A DNA stretch of 64,000 nt, from NCBI GenBank assembly GCA_032433765.1, contig JAVIAB010000051.1:79018244-79082243 (forward strand), read 5' to 3'. This document shows, piece after piece, positions 10,048 to 20,714 of this stretch (its first letter is position 1; every line of letters begins with the position of its first letter). This DNA comes from Megaustenia siamemsis (lineage: Eukaryota > Mollusca > Gastropoda > Stylommatophora > Ariophantidae). Under the pieces are notes generated by a model. It was not told where the DNA came from and searched no databases. It saw only the letters and a program-made list of their open reading frames with translations. Made by a program: the position numbers and the translations under genes.

Positions 10048-10143
10048 ATATAAAGAGGAGAACCATCTATGAGTACCACAAGGTAGTCCTGCCAACATCA
10101 CTTGTTAAAACTGGAAGTGTGATTATCCTGACCCCCCTGCCTA
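10048..10143 (+). CDS. PLXDC: PLXDC-like exon d (RRTIYEYH motif)
   Basis: A 96-base exon lies between cactgacag and gtaagc. It opens with two bases completing an Asn codon, then 31 residues containing KRRTIYEYHKVVL and ending in LTPLP, then one base. Vertebrate PLXDC2 has RRRTIYEYHRVEL and MTPLP at the same place, just before its PSI domain. The block is the C-terminal edge of the nidogen-like region. Confidence 0.95.
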
Positions 10144-10523
10144 GTAAGCTCTAGAAGTTAACCTACACTGTCTATATAGCTCACTTCACATTTCTGTGGT
10201 TTAATAACTTGAATGCCTTAACTCTGTATGTCCCTGTCAGCTGCAAATACTGGTTCTAATTACTGATGTGCTGAACTCTTTTTGTGGCTTTTAATCTATT
10301 TATGTTTGTGCATTTATTTCCACTAAAATCTTGTAATTCTCTTATTTAACCTCTTTTTGACTATGTGAGCAAATTGTCTGAATAAGTAGCATGCTTTAGA
10401 ACTATGTTAATTAATTTTCTCCATGTTATTTCAAATTAAAAAAAAATTGTATTTTAAATGTCCATGTTACAGTGTGTAGAGTAGGAACTGAATTTTGCAT
10501 GTTAATCCGTTTTTCCCTGGCAG
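10144..10523. other. Intronic AT-rich sequence after exon d
   Basis: No repeat or exon recognised before the candidate alternative exon. Confidence 0.5.
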
Positions 10524-10576
10524 CCACGTACATAGGGGTCCCCTCGCTGCACAGACCGATAACTCCATCTTCAGAG
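10524..10576 (+). CDS. Candidate 53-base alternative exon of the PLXDC-like gene
   Basis: A pyrimidine-rich tract ending ccctggcag precedes 53 bases that are clearly richer in G+C than the surrounding intron, and gtactc follows. Joined to exon d it reads on in frame as TYIGVPSLHRPITPSSE. Its length is not a multiple of three, so splicing on to the PSI exon would put that exon in another frame; reading on without splicing meets a stop within ten codons. It could be an alternative end giving a shortened secreted form, a relic, or chance. No homology is recognised. Confidence 0.3.
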
Positions 10577-10612
10577 GTACTCAGTTTTTTGTTTTTGTTT
10601 TAGTAATTGACA

Positions 10613-10762
10613 TTTCAAGCTGGGCCTTGCTGCTGAGACCAGGAGTGGTCGCAGCAGAGAGAAATCACAAATAAAAATCCTAACTAGTGCAGCCGAGATT
10701 TGAACTCACAATCTCTTTGTCTCTAGACCGACATCTTGTCTCAAGACCAACCAGACCCCCCA
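10613..10762 (-). mobile_element. SINE S3 copy 1
   Basis: On the minus strand the head reads GGGGTCTGGTTGGTCTTGAG with a degenerate B box (GAGTTCAAATCTCGG), then a tail through gcgaccactcctggtctcag. The same head type occurs at 19003. It directly precedes an S1 copy. Confidence 0.5.
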
Positions 10763-10765
10763 TGA

Positions 10766-11018
10766 AAGAAAGTAAAGAGCCCCATCACGTCAAGTGGTGT
10801 ATAGGGAGTATGGTATTAGTGACCATAATTTTTACAGACCTTCGCACATGACTTTTGGAGTAAAGTCATCAGAATTACACCCGTGCTACTTTACTTTATC
10901 AGAAAAAAGTTGGTACCCATTTATGGTTGGGTGTACTCGGAAGCCATCGATCAGGATCAAACTCAACCACTTGTCCTTTATAGTCCAGTTCACCAACCAC
11001 TGAATTATCATGGCTCCC
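10766..11018 (-). mobile_element. SINE S1 copy, minus strand
   Basis: A full-length but diverged S1 copy: tail gtaaagagccccatcacgtc at left, central domain, then the head ending tatcatggctccc at right. No clear target duplication remains. ORFs here are shadows. Confidence 0.82.
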
Positions 11019-11348
11019 TACCAGAATGGACATGGACCCAACAGATTGGAGAGATTTTGTTGTTGCTCAGCAGAATGGTATAATGTCCTCCAACCCCTGA
11101 CTGTTCTACTGGTCCTTAGTTTAAGACAAGAAGAAGGGATCAGAGCACATTTAACTTAGTTGTAAGAGTTCTATGAACTGCTATTGTATTTATTTGCATT
11201 TTTTAAACGTTTCTCTCCAAATAAAGTGGACCAGTTTTAATTATTTTAAAATTGAATGAAGAAGTTTCAACTTATTAGAGACCCCATGTTACATATCAGT
11301 CATTAATTCAGTAAACTTATTACTTCTCAGAATTTAGTTTCAAAATTA

Positions 11349-11381
<33 letters not shown>

Positions 11382-11642
11382 TTTCCTTGTTGTATTTCAA
11401 TATTTTTTTCAACAGCTTCTTTTTTTTCAGCATTTCCCTAGTAACATGTTGCATTGTAATAGTACTTGAACAGGTTATAACATCCCAGTATTTCTTCAAA
11501 AATTAAAAATTTTACTTCATATTTTCCTTACTTGTTACATCTCAACATTTAATCCAGCATTTCTCAGTATGTATTCCAACAGCTTGTTATGTTTCTTGAT
11601 TTGAGCTGACAGCTTATTGCAGCTATCACTTTCTTCAAACAG
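11019..11642. other. Intronic sequence with a 31-base C run
   Basis: An uninterrupted run of C occupies 11350-11380, about 260 bases before the PSI exon. The rest is AT-rich without recognised repeats. Confidence 0.7.
11350..11380. repeat. Homopolymer (C)31
   Basis: 31 consecutive C in otherwise AT-rich sequence. Such a run can form G-quadruplex or i-motif structures and its exact length is often wrong in assemblies. Confidence 0.95.
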
Positions 11643-11788
11643 CTTGCAATCGGCTCAGTGATTGTAATTCCTGTGTCAAGCATACTGGGATTAATTTTGA
11701 TTGCCGGTGGTGCAACGTTCTTGGCCGATGTTCAGATGGTCTTGATTGGTATCGCCAGCATTGGGACAGAGAGGGTTGTCAGAAGTCG
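11643..11788 (+). CDS. PLXDC: PLXDC-like exon e (PSI domain)
   Basis: A 146-base exon lies between a caaacag acceptor and gtatgt. The first two bases complete a Thr codon; 48 residues follow and end in phase 0. Seven cysteines fall at exon residues 1, 7, 10, 20, 23, 29 and 45, with the PSI signature CNSC...FDCRWC...GRCSDGLDW. The eighth PSI cysteine is supplied by the next exon (GGKC). The vertebrate domain has the same cysteine order, the FxCxWC core and a WxxxGC ending. PSI domains are small disulphide-rich modules that position neighbouring extracellular domains. A second open frame through this exon is hydrophobic and is discussed as a finding. Confidence 0.95.
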
Positions 11789-12218
11789 GTATGTATACTG
11801 CTTTATCTTTTCCTTTCTCTTTCACCTTCATTCAAATCATCATTTGCAGCATAACAAACACTAATTTCATTTGAGAAATACTTTTTTCACAGACTAGTTA
11901 TCAAAGTTCAATTAGTCTTCTTCATTTTTTCTTCATCTTTTCTTCATGAACAGTTATCATTGTCCTGTGTTTTGCCCCTTGTGGTCCAGTGCACCAATCA
12001 TTTATGTGGAACCGCTTTAGTTTTTCTTGATCATCCTTCAAGCAGTGGTTGTGCATGATCAGAGTTGTTTCTCCTAGGAAAGCAGTGTTAAAGATATGAG
12101 TCATGTCTGCATAGGTTTTGTGACAAGTTTTCTTTGTGTAAGCTGAATTTTCTGTCATGCCCCTTCTGCATGAATTTTTAAAATTGAGTTTTCTTTTCAG
12201 CCTTGGCTTTACCAGGGA
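11789..12218. other. Start of the 19 kb intron
   Basis: Donor gtatgt, then unremarkable sequence. The minus-strand ORF at 11922-12158 resembles no family I know. Confidence 0.45.
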
Positions 12219-12452
12219 GCTGCAATAGCGCAGTGGTTAGTGAGCTGAATAAGAGGTCAGGTTTGATTCTGATTGATGACTTCTAGGTCTACCAAACATT
12301 AAATAAGTACTGGATTTTTTTCACTGATAAAGAAAGACGGCACTTCAGTAATACTGACCACATTACTCAAAATTATACCAAAAGTAAACAATTTAGATTT
12401 CTAATACCATGTTTCCTATACACCATTGGGCATGGTGGGGTTGTTTCTTCTT
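12219..12452 (+). mobile_element. SINE S1 copy, strongly diverged
   Basis: The head ggagctgcaatagcgcagtgg is clear; the B box is altered (GGTTTGATTCTG) and the 3' domain (taccaaacattaaataagtac ... ataccatgtttcc) has many changes. An old copy. Confidence 0.75.
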
Positions 12453-12571
12453 CCTCTTTGCTTTCCCGGAGTGTATTCACTGGACATAACCTTGATATGA
12501 CATTTGCTCTATTGTGCTGATCTCAAAGTTGCCACTTAGAACAGCTCATGTTTTTAAAAAGAATTGCTTCT

Positions 12572-12819
12572 TTTTTGGTAGAGAAGAGAAAGTGACTCAA
12601 GATAAGCAACAGTGGTGACCCCTCCTGGTAGATTTTTGGTAGAGAAGAGAAAGTGACTCAAGATAAGCAACAGTGGTGACCCCTCCTGGTAGATTTTTGG
12701 TAGAGAAGAGAAAGTGACTCAAGATAAGCAACAGTGGTGACCCCTCCTGGTAGATTTTTGGTAGAGAAGAGAAAGTGACTCAAGATAAGCAACAGTGGTG
12801 ACCCCTCCTGGTAGATTTT
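12572..12819. repeat. Minisatellite M4, 61-bp unit, four copies
   Basis: Four almost identical copies of a unit beginning tttttggtagagaagagaaa and ending gtgacccctcctggtaga. High identity implies recent expansion. Confidence 0.95.
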
Positions 12820-13136
12820 TGTACTAGTTGACACTCAAGAGTGCTGATCATGGTTTTCAGTGAAACATTTGCATTTATGGTGATAACTTTTTGTCATGTA
12901 GTTATTGGAGTATACCTGTTAATATAATGTATATCCTGTTGGTCTAGTTTATGGGTGGTTAGTCCCCTGAAATGTTTGTGAATTATACATGAAGATTGTT
13001 TTATTTCTTTTTCTGAAATTGGAATGATTAATTAATAAACTTATATAATGTGAGAAGATGTCATGTCTTATTACAGAAGTAGCTACAAACAATATTGAAG
13101 AATTATTTAACTATTATTAGTTGATGTGTAACATCA
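12820..13136. other. Intronic AT-rich sequence
   Basis: No feature recognised. Confidence 0.5.
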
Positions 13137-13612
13137 ACATTTCCACAGCGTTCATTGAGTGATGTCTCCACATTGAAAGTTGGGTACCATGGAAAAGTTG
13201 GGTACCATGGAACGCCATTCCGCTATATCTTTTGCTTTGATGGTACAGATTGTTATAGGATGACTTATCTATCTTTTGAAGTTACTCTTCCATGTTAGTC
13301 TTGGTCAGCCTCTGCCTCTTTTACCTTGTATTTTTCCTTCCAAGATTACTTTTAGTAGGCTGCTGTGTCTTTTAACATGCCTCAAAAATCTCATTTGTCC
13401 TTTTTGAATTGCATTTAGTAGTTCTTATTTCATTTTTACTTTTAAGACTTCACCGTTTGTTTTTATTTTCTTTCTGTCCAATTCTTCATATTCTTCTATA
13501 AATCCACATTTCATAGGCTTCAATTTTCTGTTCTGTTTTCTTGTCTAATGTCCATGCTTTTGCACCATACAGGAATGTTGAGAAGATATAACATTTTGCT
13601 ATTCTTAGTTAT
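13137..13612 (-). mobile_element. LINE gamma, copy 2
   Basis: Minus-strand gamma C-terminus from its 3' end (cattgagtgatgtctcc) back to the segment encoding KCYIFSTFLYG. Frameshifted. It faces gamma copy 3 as an inverted pair. Confidence 0.82.
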
Positions 13613-13827
13613 AGTTAGGTGTGGATAGCTCTGGTGTTATCCCCATCATAGAACAACCATTATCCATATGGAAATCATTCAGCTTATTTAATATTAATTT
13701 CCTTTTTTCACCCATACATTGTTGAGGTGCTTCTCCAGCAGCAGTGCTCAAATGAAATCTAATTGGTCTTGACATCAGCATTAGGCGGTGGTACAAGAGT
13801 GTGCTTATGTTCCATTTATTAGTAATC

Positions 13828-14165
13828 ATAGGAATGGCAAAAAGTAATTTTAATGTCATGAGAAATATACTAACATCAAATCAAATAACACCAGGGCTAA
13901 AACTAAGAATAGCAAAATGTTATATCTTCTCAACATTCCTGTATGGTGTAGAAACAGGGGCATTAGACAAGAAAACAGAACAGAAAATTGAAGCCTGTGA
14001 AATGTGGATTTATAGAAAAATAGGAAGAATTGGATGGAAAGAAAAGAATTTTAAAACAACTAAAAATTGAAAGAGAATTATAAACATGATTCAAACAAGA
14101 CAAGTCTGATTTTTGGGGCCTCTTCAAAACACAGCAGCCTACTAAAAGTAATTTTGGATAGTGTT
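13828..14165 (+). mobile_element. LINE gamma, copy 3
   Basis: Plus strand: 89 open codons with GMAKSNFNVMRNILTSNQ, LKLRIAKCYIFSTFLYGVET, KTEQKIEACEMWIYRKIGRI, then a frameshift and a break near the SLLKVILD segment. Truncated at both ends. Confidence 0.85.
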
Positions 14166-14335
14166 TACCTGTAGAAGTAGCTCTTATTAATGAAAAACCT
14201 AGTATTGCAGGACCTCTAGGTAGGACAAATCAGTTTTTCAGCACAGCCTGAAACAAGACTAACTCCAACTTCTCCAGTAAAGGCTGGAAATGTCAAGAAA
14301 GCCTAAACGAGCCTCCTCACTTGATGAGTAAGAGT

Positions 14336-14838
14336 GGCAATAGCTCAGTGGTTAGTGAACTGGACTACAAAGGACAAGAGGTCAGGTTCGATCCTGATCG
14401 AAGGCTTCCAGGATCACCCAGCCTTAAATGGGCACCAGATTTTTTTTCTGGGAAAGTGGCATGGGCATTAAAAAAAAAAAAAAAAAAGTACCCCCGTCAC
14501 GCCAAGTGGCGTATAAGGAAATATGCTGTGTGTTAGTGACCCTATATTTTACAGACCTTCAGCACATGATTTTTGGGGTAAAGTGGTCGGTATTACACCC
14601 GCGCTGCTTTACTTTCCCAGAAAATAATCCGGTACCCAATTAAGGTTGGGATCGAACCCTACCCCTTGTCCTTTGTAGTCCAGTTCACTAACCACTGAGT
14701 TATCGCGGCTCCACGGGCGTAATACTGATCACATTACCCCAAGAATCATGTGCTGAAGGTCTGTAAAAATTATGGTTACTAACACCATATTCCCTCTATG
14801 CTACTTGGTGCAACGGGGCACATTACTTTTTTTTATTA
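14336..14838 (+). mobile_element. SINE S1 copy split by another S1
   Basis: Plus-strand S1 in two parts, 14336-14468 and 14713-14838. The first stops in gtggcatgggcatt and the second resumes at acgggcgtaatactg, the same point of the consensus. The outer flanks atgagtaagagt and atgagtctaagagt are probably its own duplication with a two-base change. Confidence 0.82.
14469..14712 (-). mobile_element. SINE S1 copy inserted in S1
   Basis: Minus-strand S1 with an 18-base A run at its left (3') end and the intact head ending gcggctcc at 14712. Target duplication about 8 bases, atgggcat against acgggcgt. It is better preserved than its host copy, so younger. Confidence 0.85.
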
Positions 14839-15038
14839 TACTCAATGAGTCTAAGAGTGTCCACTCATATCAACACGTGGCATTAACTCAACAATGTGTC
14901 CATATGTGATATTCTTTAGTCTCATATTGTTTATGTCTCGAATAGACTGCACAATTATCTTGAACTATTATTATCCAGCATCGAGTAAATTGTTCTATAA
15001 TTTGATTGCAAATTAATGTAGTAATAATTAACAATAGA

Positions 15039-15228
15039 CAGTGATTCTCAAACTTTGGAATACTAGAAACTTTATAAACAAGACAGTACAGGAGTTGCTA
15101 AGATACATATAATCATGTGAAGAATTGCGTGCAAAGTGTTATGTTTTCATAAAATGTGAGGAGCTTCTGAAGATATTTTTTCATACCATGGCACGCCGAA
15201 AAGTAGATTTTGAGAACAAACCTGTTAA
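15039..15228. mobile_element. hAT-like MITE
   Basis: The left end CAGTGATTCTCAAACTTTGG resembles common hAT termini, and the right end gattttgagaacaaacctg is an approximate inverted match. About 190 bases long with no coding capacity. A clear 8-bp duplication was not found. Confidence 0.4.
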
Positions 15229-16285
15229 ACTTGTTTTAAAATATTTGTAGTGTTGCATGACCTTTACACTGGGTTTCAATGTTAAGTGGAGCTGAGTTTT
15301 GTTTTTATGCAGTTATTTGTTGTCATTATTTACAGCCATGGCCTTGCTTTATTTGAGTCAAAAATCATTGACAGAAAATGATTTAATTTTGCATCAGTAC
15401 AATTTTTATTGCGGGCTGGGGGATTCATTAGTATAACTAACTTAAAAGTGCACTTGGATCAGCCTTTAAGATGTACGCAGTTTTCACAAGATGAAGAAAA
15501 GCAATATTCATGTTGATGAAAGTAGCAAAAATAAACAAATGTAGCAAATAGACACTAAATAATGAGCAGGAAATTTAGCATTTTTGTAGTTTCCTGCCCA
15601 TGATAGGGTGAGGCAATAAACATGTACTCTATTGAATCTTAGGCAATAAAAGAGGAAGATGTTACTCTCAACAGAACTATCAATAAGGAATTATGGGTGT
15701 TAAAAATATTTAAGATCTACAGGAGCAAACAGTAGAGACTCTCAAATGGAAAGTAAGGGTCACAACCCAGTGTATGGCATTGACCCAAAGGAAACTTGAA
15801 TGAATAAATGCGCTTATGCAGTTGTCAATTTTGAATTATAAATAAGTTAAATTCTATATTTTAGTGAGATCTTGATAGAAAGAGACACTTGTTCTCAGTA
15901 TATTATTTGTAAATTAAAATATTTGCATATTTTTCAAATGTTGTGTGTCAGATCATCTGGAATGGTTGTTTCCTATGTACTTGCAGTGTGTGAAGTTTGG
16001 CTGTTCCTTTGTTGACAATCCATGTTGTATTTTTATGTATATCTGTGTACACATATATTGTTACAGCTGTTGAAAGTGAACACTTAAAACATGTCTGATA
16101 CTGGAATATGACTGATACTGAAATATGACTGATACTACATTACAGATATGTGGGGAAAAAAACTTGAATAAATAAAACATTAGCTTCATCTCCTTTACCT
16201 TTTCAACTCTTCATGAAGCACAAATCCTCAAGAAATTTGGATAAATGTTATTCTGTCCAGAGATAACATTGCCAGTTCCATCCAT
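15229..16285. other. Intronic AT-rich sequence
   Basis: About 1 kb without recognised repeats, exons or RNA genes. Confidence 0.5.
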
Positions 16286-17628
16286 GCCCATCTTGTCCTA
16301 CTTATACCTATGTCTGACTCCCATCAGCTCAATCTTTGCCCTTCTTATATTTATGTCTAACTCTCATTAAGTCTATTCCTGTCCTTCTTATACCTATGTC
16401 TGACTCCCATTAGGTCTATTCCTGTCCTTCTTATACCTATGTCTGACTCCCATTAGGTCTATTCCTGTCCTTATACCTATGTCTAACTACCATTAGGTAT
16501 ATTCCTGTTCTTCCTATACCTATGTCTAACTCCCATTAGGTCTATTCCTGTTTTTCCTATACCTATGTCTGACTCCCATTAGGTCTATTCCTGTCCTACT
16601 TACACCTATATCTGATCTCATTAGGTCTATTCCTGTCCTTATACCTATGTCTGACTCCCATCAGCTCAAACTTTGTTCTTCTTGTACCTGTGTCTGACTC
16701 CCATTAGTTCTATTCCTTGTCCTTCTTATACCTATATCTGACTCCCATTAGGTCTATTCCTTGTCCTTCTTATACCTATATCTGACTCCCATTAGGTCTA
16801 TTCCTTGTCCTTCTTATACCTATATCTGACTCCCATTAGGTCTATTCCTTGTCCTTCTTATACCTATATCTGACTCCCATTAGGTCTATTCCTTGTCCTT
16901 CTTATACCTATATCTGACTCCCATTAGGTCTATTCCTTGTCCTTCCTATACCTATGTCTGACTCCCATTAGTTGTATTCCTTGTCCTTCTTATACCTATA
17001 TCTGACTCCCATTAGGTCTATTCCTGTCCTTACACCTATATCTGACTTCCATCAGCTCAATCTTTGTTTTTCTTTTACCTATGTCTGACTCCCATCAGTT
17101 CAATCTTTGTCCTTCTTATACCTATGTCTGACTCCTATTCTATTCCTGTCCTTCTTATTCCTATGTCTGACTCCATTAGGTCTATTCCTGTCCTTCTTTA
17201 CCTATGTCTGACTCCCATCAGATCCTTTTCCTTCTTATACCTATGTCTGACTCCCATTCATCTTTGTCCTTCTTATACCTATGTCTGACTCCCATTAGCT
17301 CTATTTGACCTTCTTATACCTATGTCTGACTCCCATTAGCTCTATTTGCTTATACTTATGTCTGACTCCCATTTGCTCTATACCTGACCTTCTTATACCT
17401 ATGTCTGACTCCCTTTAGCTCTATTCCTGACCTTCTTATACTTATGTCTGATTCCCATCAACTCATCTTTGTCCTTATACCTATGTCTGACTCCCATTAG
17501 CTCTATTTCTGACCTTCTTATACCTATGTCTGACTCCCATTAGCTCTATTCCTGACCTTCTTATACCTATGTCTGACTTCTATCAGCTCAATCCTTGTCC
17601 TTATACTGATACTCATCAGCTCCATTCT
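16286..17628. repeat. Minisatellite M5, about 44-bp unit
   Basis: Around 30 units of tatctgactcccattaggtc plus tattccttgtccttcttatacc with frequent small deletions; a subgroup at 16720-16960 is almost identical. The plus strand is strongly pyrimidine-rich. At about 1.3 kb this is the longest tandem array in the window. The ORF at 17064 is repeat translation. Confidence 0.95.
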
Positions 17629-18642
17629 TGTCCTCTGTATCCTTGTATTCTTTGTCTGATTATCTTCTTCATATAATTGTCAACCTCTCTTTGTTCTCTT
17701 TCCTTAAGACTTCTAGAATGTCCTGTGAATCTTTTATGTGGGTTTATGGTTATCTATTTTCCTGCCCAGTGCAGTTGTCTTCTCTTCAACTCTCTCAGAT
17801 GCTGACATTTGTTTGAATCCTTCCATGAGCTCCTCTTTTATGGCAGTATCATCCTATCTCAGATTATGTTTTTTTTTACAAACAACTAAAACATGAATGA
17901 TTTACCTTCTGTTTGTGTTGATAAAATTAGTCATATTAGTTAATTCTACTTCAAATCTTTTTAATATTCTCAGGCTTTGAGAGAGATATAAAGATTCTAC
18001 TTCTCATTTTTCTGGTAGCCTTAACCATTCTTATTTGATGCTTCTGTAAAACTTCTTTATGTTTAACTCCATCTTACTGTGAGTCTATCATGAGATCTGC
18101 TTCTTTCTCTTCCTAAACATGCTTTGTATGGCATGGAATCACAAGATTTCTCTCCTGGTAGACTAAAAATTGTGGTTAAAAAAAAAAAATGTATGATAAT
18201 TATACAGGGTGTCACCACTTATTATCATTTTGTCAATAATTCTAACACCAATATTGCAATAAATAGTGCATTCATGGTGTGAGAAGTGAAAGAAATATGT
18301 CTGAAGTGTGTGTGTGTGTATGGCACTTGATTGTTGCAACACTGAGCAGTGCAGCCTGTCTGATACATATCTCTGCTGATCTCTGTCATTTGGGTGAGGG
18401 TGCCTACACAATACGGTTATTGTTCATGACTTTTGGTGTACAATACCTATGAGTTCACACAGGATAGATGGCAAAAACATGTTTTGATATACTCTGGAGG
18501 AACAAGTATTTAGTGGTAAAACTCATTAAAGAAATGCTGGGTTTTGGTAGCGTGTAAGACGCATCCTATATAAGTTACCACTAATATCCCATCAGTGAAT
18601 GTCTTAAGTCAAAATGAAGATTGTGGTTTGGTATGTACACCT
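17629..18642. other. Intronic sequence, possible old DNA transposon
   Basis: tacagggtgtcaccac at 18204-18219 resembles the start of mariner-type termini, but no transposase motif is seen in the following 400 bases. A (TG)n run lies at 18307-18319. No exon recognised. Confidence 0.35.
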
Positions 18643-18900
18643 AGGGAGCTGCGATAGCTCAGTGGTTAGTGAACTGGACTACAAAGGACAAGGGGTAGGG
18701 TTCGATCCCAACCGACGGCTTCCGGGTTCACCCAGCCTTAAATGGGGACTGGATTTTCTTTCTGGGAAAGTAAAGCAGCACGGGCGTAATACCGACCACA
18801 TTACCCCAAAAATCATGTGCTGAAGGTCTGTAAAATATAGGGTCACTAACACCATATTTCCCTGTACACCACTTGGCGTGACAGAGGTATTTTACTTACT
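18643..18900 (+). mobile_element. SINE S1 copy, complete
   Basis: 258 bases with a perfect 11-bp duplication tatgtacacct (18632-18642, 18901-18911). Intact A box TAGCTCAGTGG, B box GGTTCGATCCC, central domain and tactt-type tail. One of the least diverged copies. Confidence 0.92.
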
Positions 18901-19002
18901 TATGTACACCTGCATTTATCATTTTCTGCATTTAGATCTTGCCTCTCTTTGGCTCAAGAAGCCTACATTTTGTCCTTTCTCAATATTCATTGTGTCTTTC
19001 TA

Positions 19003-19095
19003 GGGGGCTGGTTGGTCTAGAGGTAAGATGTCTGCCTCTGGACAAGAAGGTCCTGGGGTAGAATCTTGCCACAGCCAATCATAATTTTTCTTTTT
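19003..19095 (+). mobile_element. SINE S3 copy 2 (head)
   Basis: GGGGGCTGGTTGGTCTAGAGG then a B-box-like GGGTAGAATCTTG and closing CCACAGCC give a tRNA-like outline. The tail is short and T-rich. Same head type as 10613-10762. Confidence 0.5.
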
Positions 19096-19787
19096 AAATA
19101 TGTCGTTTCTTCATGGTTTTATCCTCCCCCAGTCTTTGGGTAGTGATATTCAATGTCTAGCCCTAATGGTGAAAAATAGGAGGTCACAAGAAGAATATCA
19201 TTATAGTGGGTAATGAAAAAGAGTTGGCCAGAAAAATATCAACTGTTTGGGCTAAATTAATATGAAAAAATCTACCCAAAATATAAAAACTCTCAATGAT
19301 AAAAAAATGAGAGTACCTTTTATGTCAGAGAATATCTACCTGCATGGAAGAGATGCACCAGAGCATACATGGCTGCTGGTGTACAAAAGAGGGGAAAGTG
19401 ATATGCATGTAAAGTTCAGTCCCTGATGACTCCACCAGAAATATAGAGCTGGCATATGTAAATAAATGACTTGCCTTCCTCACTTTAAACTTAATCAATG
19501 TGTTCAGAATATTTCCATGCTTAACATGCAGCCTCTGTTAGGCAATTTTATGAAAGGAAAATCATTTTGCTTAATGCGCTAAACCATCCATCATCTGACC
19601 ACGCAGCTGAGCAAGATAACTTATAATGATTTACCTGTGGTATCCATTAACTATTAGTCAATAATTCAAAGTTAAAATTTGAGTTGCGACAAGGATCCCT
19701 TCTTATTTTATATGGTTTAAACTGGATAATGAGACAGACAACAGAAAGTGTTTACAGAGGAATATAATAGACAATGTTTTCAGTTTT
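19096..19787. other. Intronic AT-rich sequence
   Basis: No feature recognised. Confidence 0.45.
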
Positions 19788-20140
19788 GGTAGACTGGTTA
19801 TGGTTATAGAAGGCCCCGGTGTGCAAATGAATTAAAATTCATAATTCCTCAAATTCCTGTGTCAGTGAAATCATCCAAATTAATATTTCATCTCACAAAT
19901 AAAGAAAGGTAGCTGCATGCCACATCAAAACAGTCTCAGCACACGCCAAAAGACATAGGAGAAACTGCACAGAAAGTGAACACAGTTATCTGTTTCCCAT
20001 CATACAATATAATCATTCATTGTAAGCAATCAGAATATCGAAACACAGTCAAAACGGATGAAATGCACAGCTCACAGTGTGCACAGAGCACTTAACTCAG
20101 TAGCTCCGGTAGCAAACCGAAAGACTGAAAATATACTAAA
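19788..20140 (-). mobile_element. RepA copy 3, diverged
   Basis: Same order of blocks as the other RepA copies (gttatagaaggccccgg ... cagtctcagcacacgccaaa ... cacttaactcagtagctcc) but with many changes and an earlier right end. Same orientation as the others. Confidence 0.75.
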
Positions 20141-20603
20141 GACATCACATTATTAGCCCATTCCTAACAAAGCATTTTGCACAGATGCAGTAGATAATTT
20201 GGATGGAATATTTTATGTTTGTAAGAGAAAATAAAAACATTAAAGAAACTGAGGTAATGACCCTAAAATTGAACAACATAATTAAAATAGAAAACCAGAG
20301 CTTGCAGCAGTGAATACATGAACATACTTGAAAAATTTTACACCAGATGAGGGTTATAAACAAAAGGATAAATGAACCAAGAGGTCTAATCAATGTTTGA
20401 AGGTCCACCCAGTGCCACACCTTTAATAGTACCTTTGATTCCCTCCCCCTTACATTTATTATTGTGTGTGTGAGACAAGTTTTGGCCATATGATCGATAA
20501 ATAAAGGCACAGCATAGTCAAATAGCTTTTCAGCATAAGATTCAGTGAACATATTTTAAAACTGGGACATCCTAACATTGTGACTTGTGCTTAAGTTTTA
20601 CAG
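20141..20603. other. Intronic sequence with an unassigned minus ORF
   Basis: A 135-codon minus-strand ORF (20145-20552) begins MFTESYAEKLFDYAVPLF, but its second half looks like AT-rich noise. No family is recognised; it may be an eroded retroelement ORF. Confidence 0.3.
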
Positions 20604-20624
20604 CTCATTGTATTTTCGCTGTAG

Positions 20625-20714
20625 CACACAAAAGATGTCAGGATCTGTCCATCTTATTTCAATTCAACCAGGCCTGTCACCGAATCCCTATATCAAATCA
20701 AAGACCATTGCTCA
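20625..20714 (+). CDS. Candidate 90-base cassette exon between PSI and TM exons
   Basis: Within the 19 kb intron, tattttcgctgtag is followed by 90 bases and then a strong donor gtaagtat. In the phase required by the flanking exons (0/0) all 30 codons are open, including an NST sequon and two cysteines (start HTKDVRICPSYF). This is just where vertebrate PLXDC proteins have an extra stalk. An upstream acceptor at 20602-20603 would give 111 bases with an in-frame stop. Both other frames are also open, which weakens the case. Confidence 0.25.

Noticed and set aside
11658..11864. 68-codon hydrophobic ORF as a small membrane protein
   Set aside because: It overlaps the PSI exon in another frame; kept only as a speculative alternative-frame finding.
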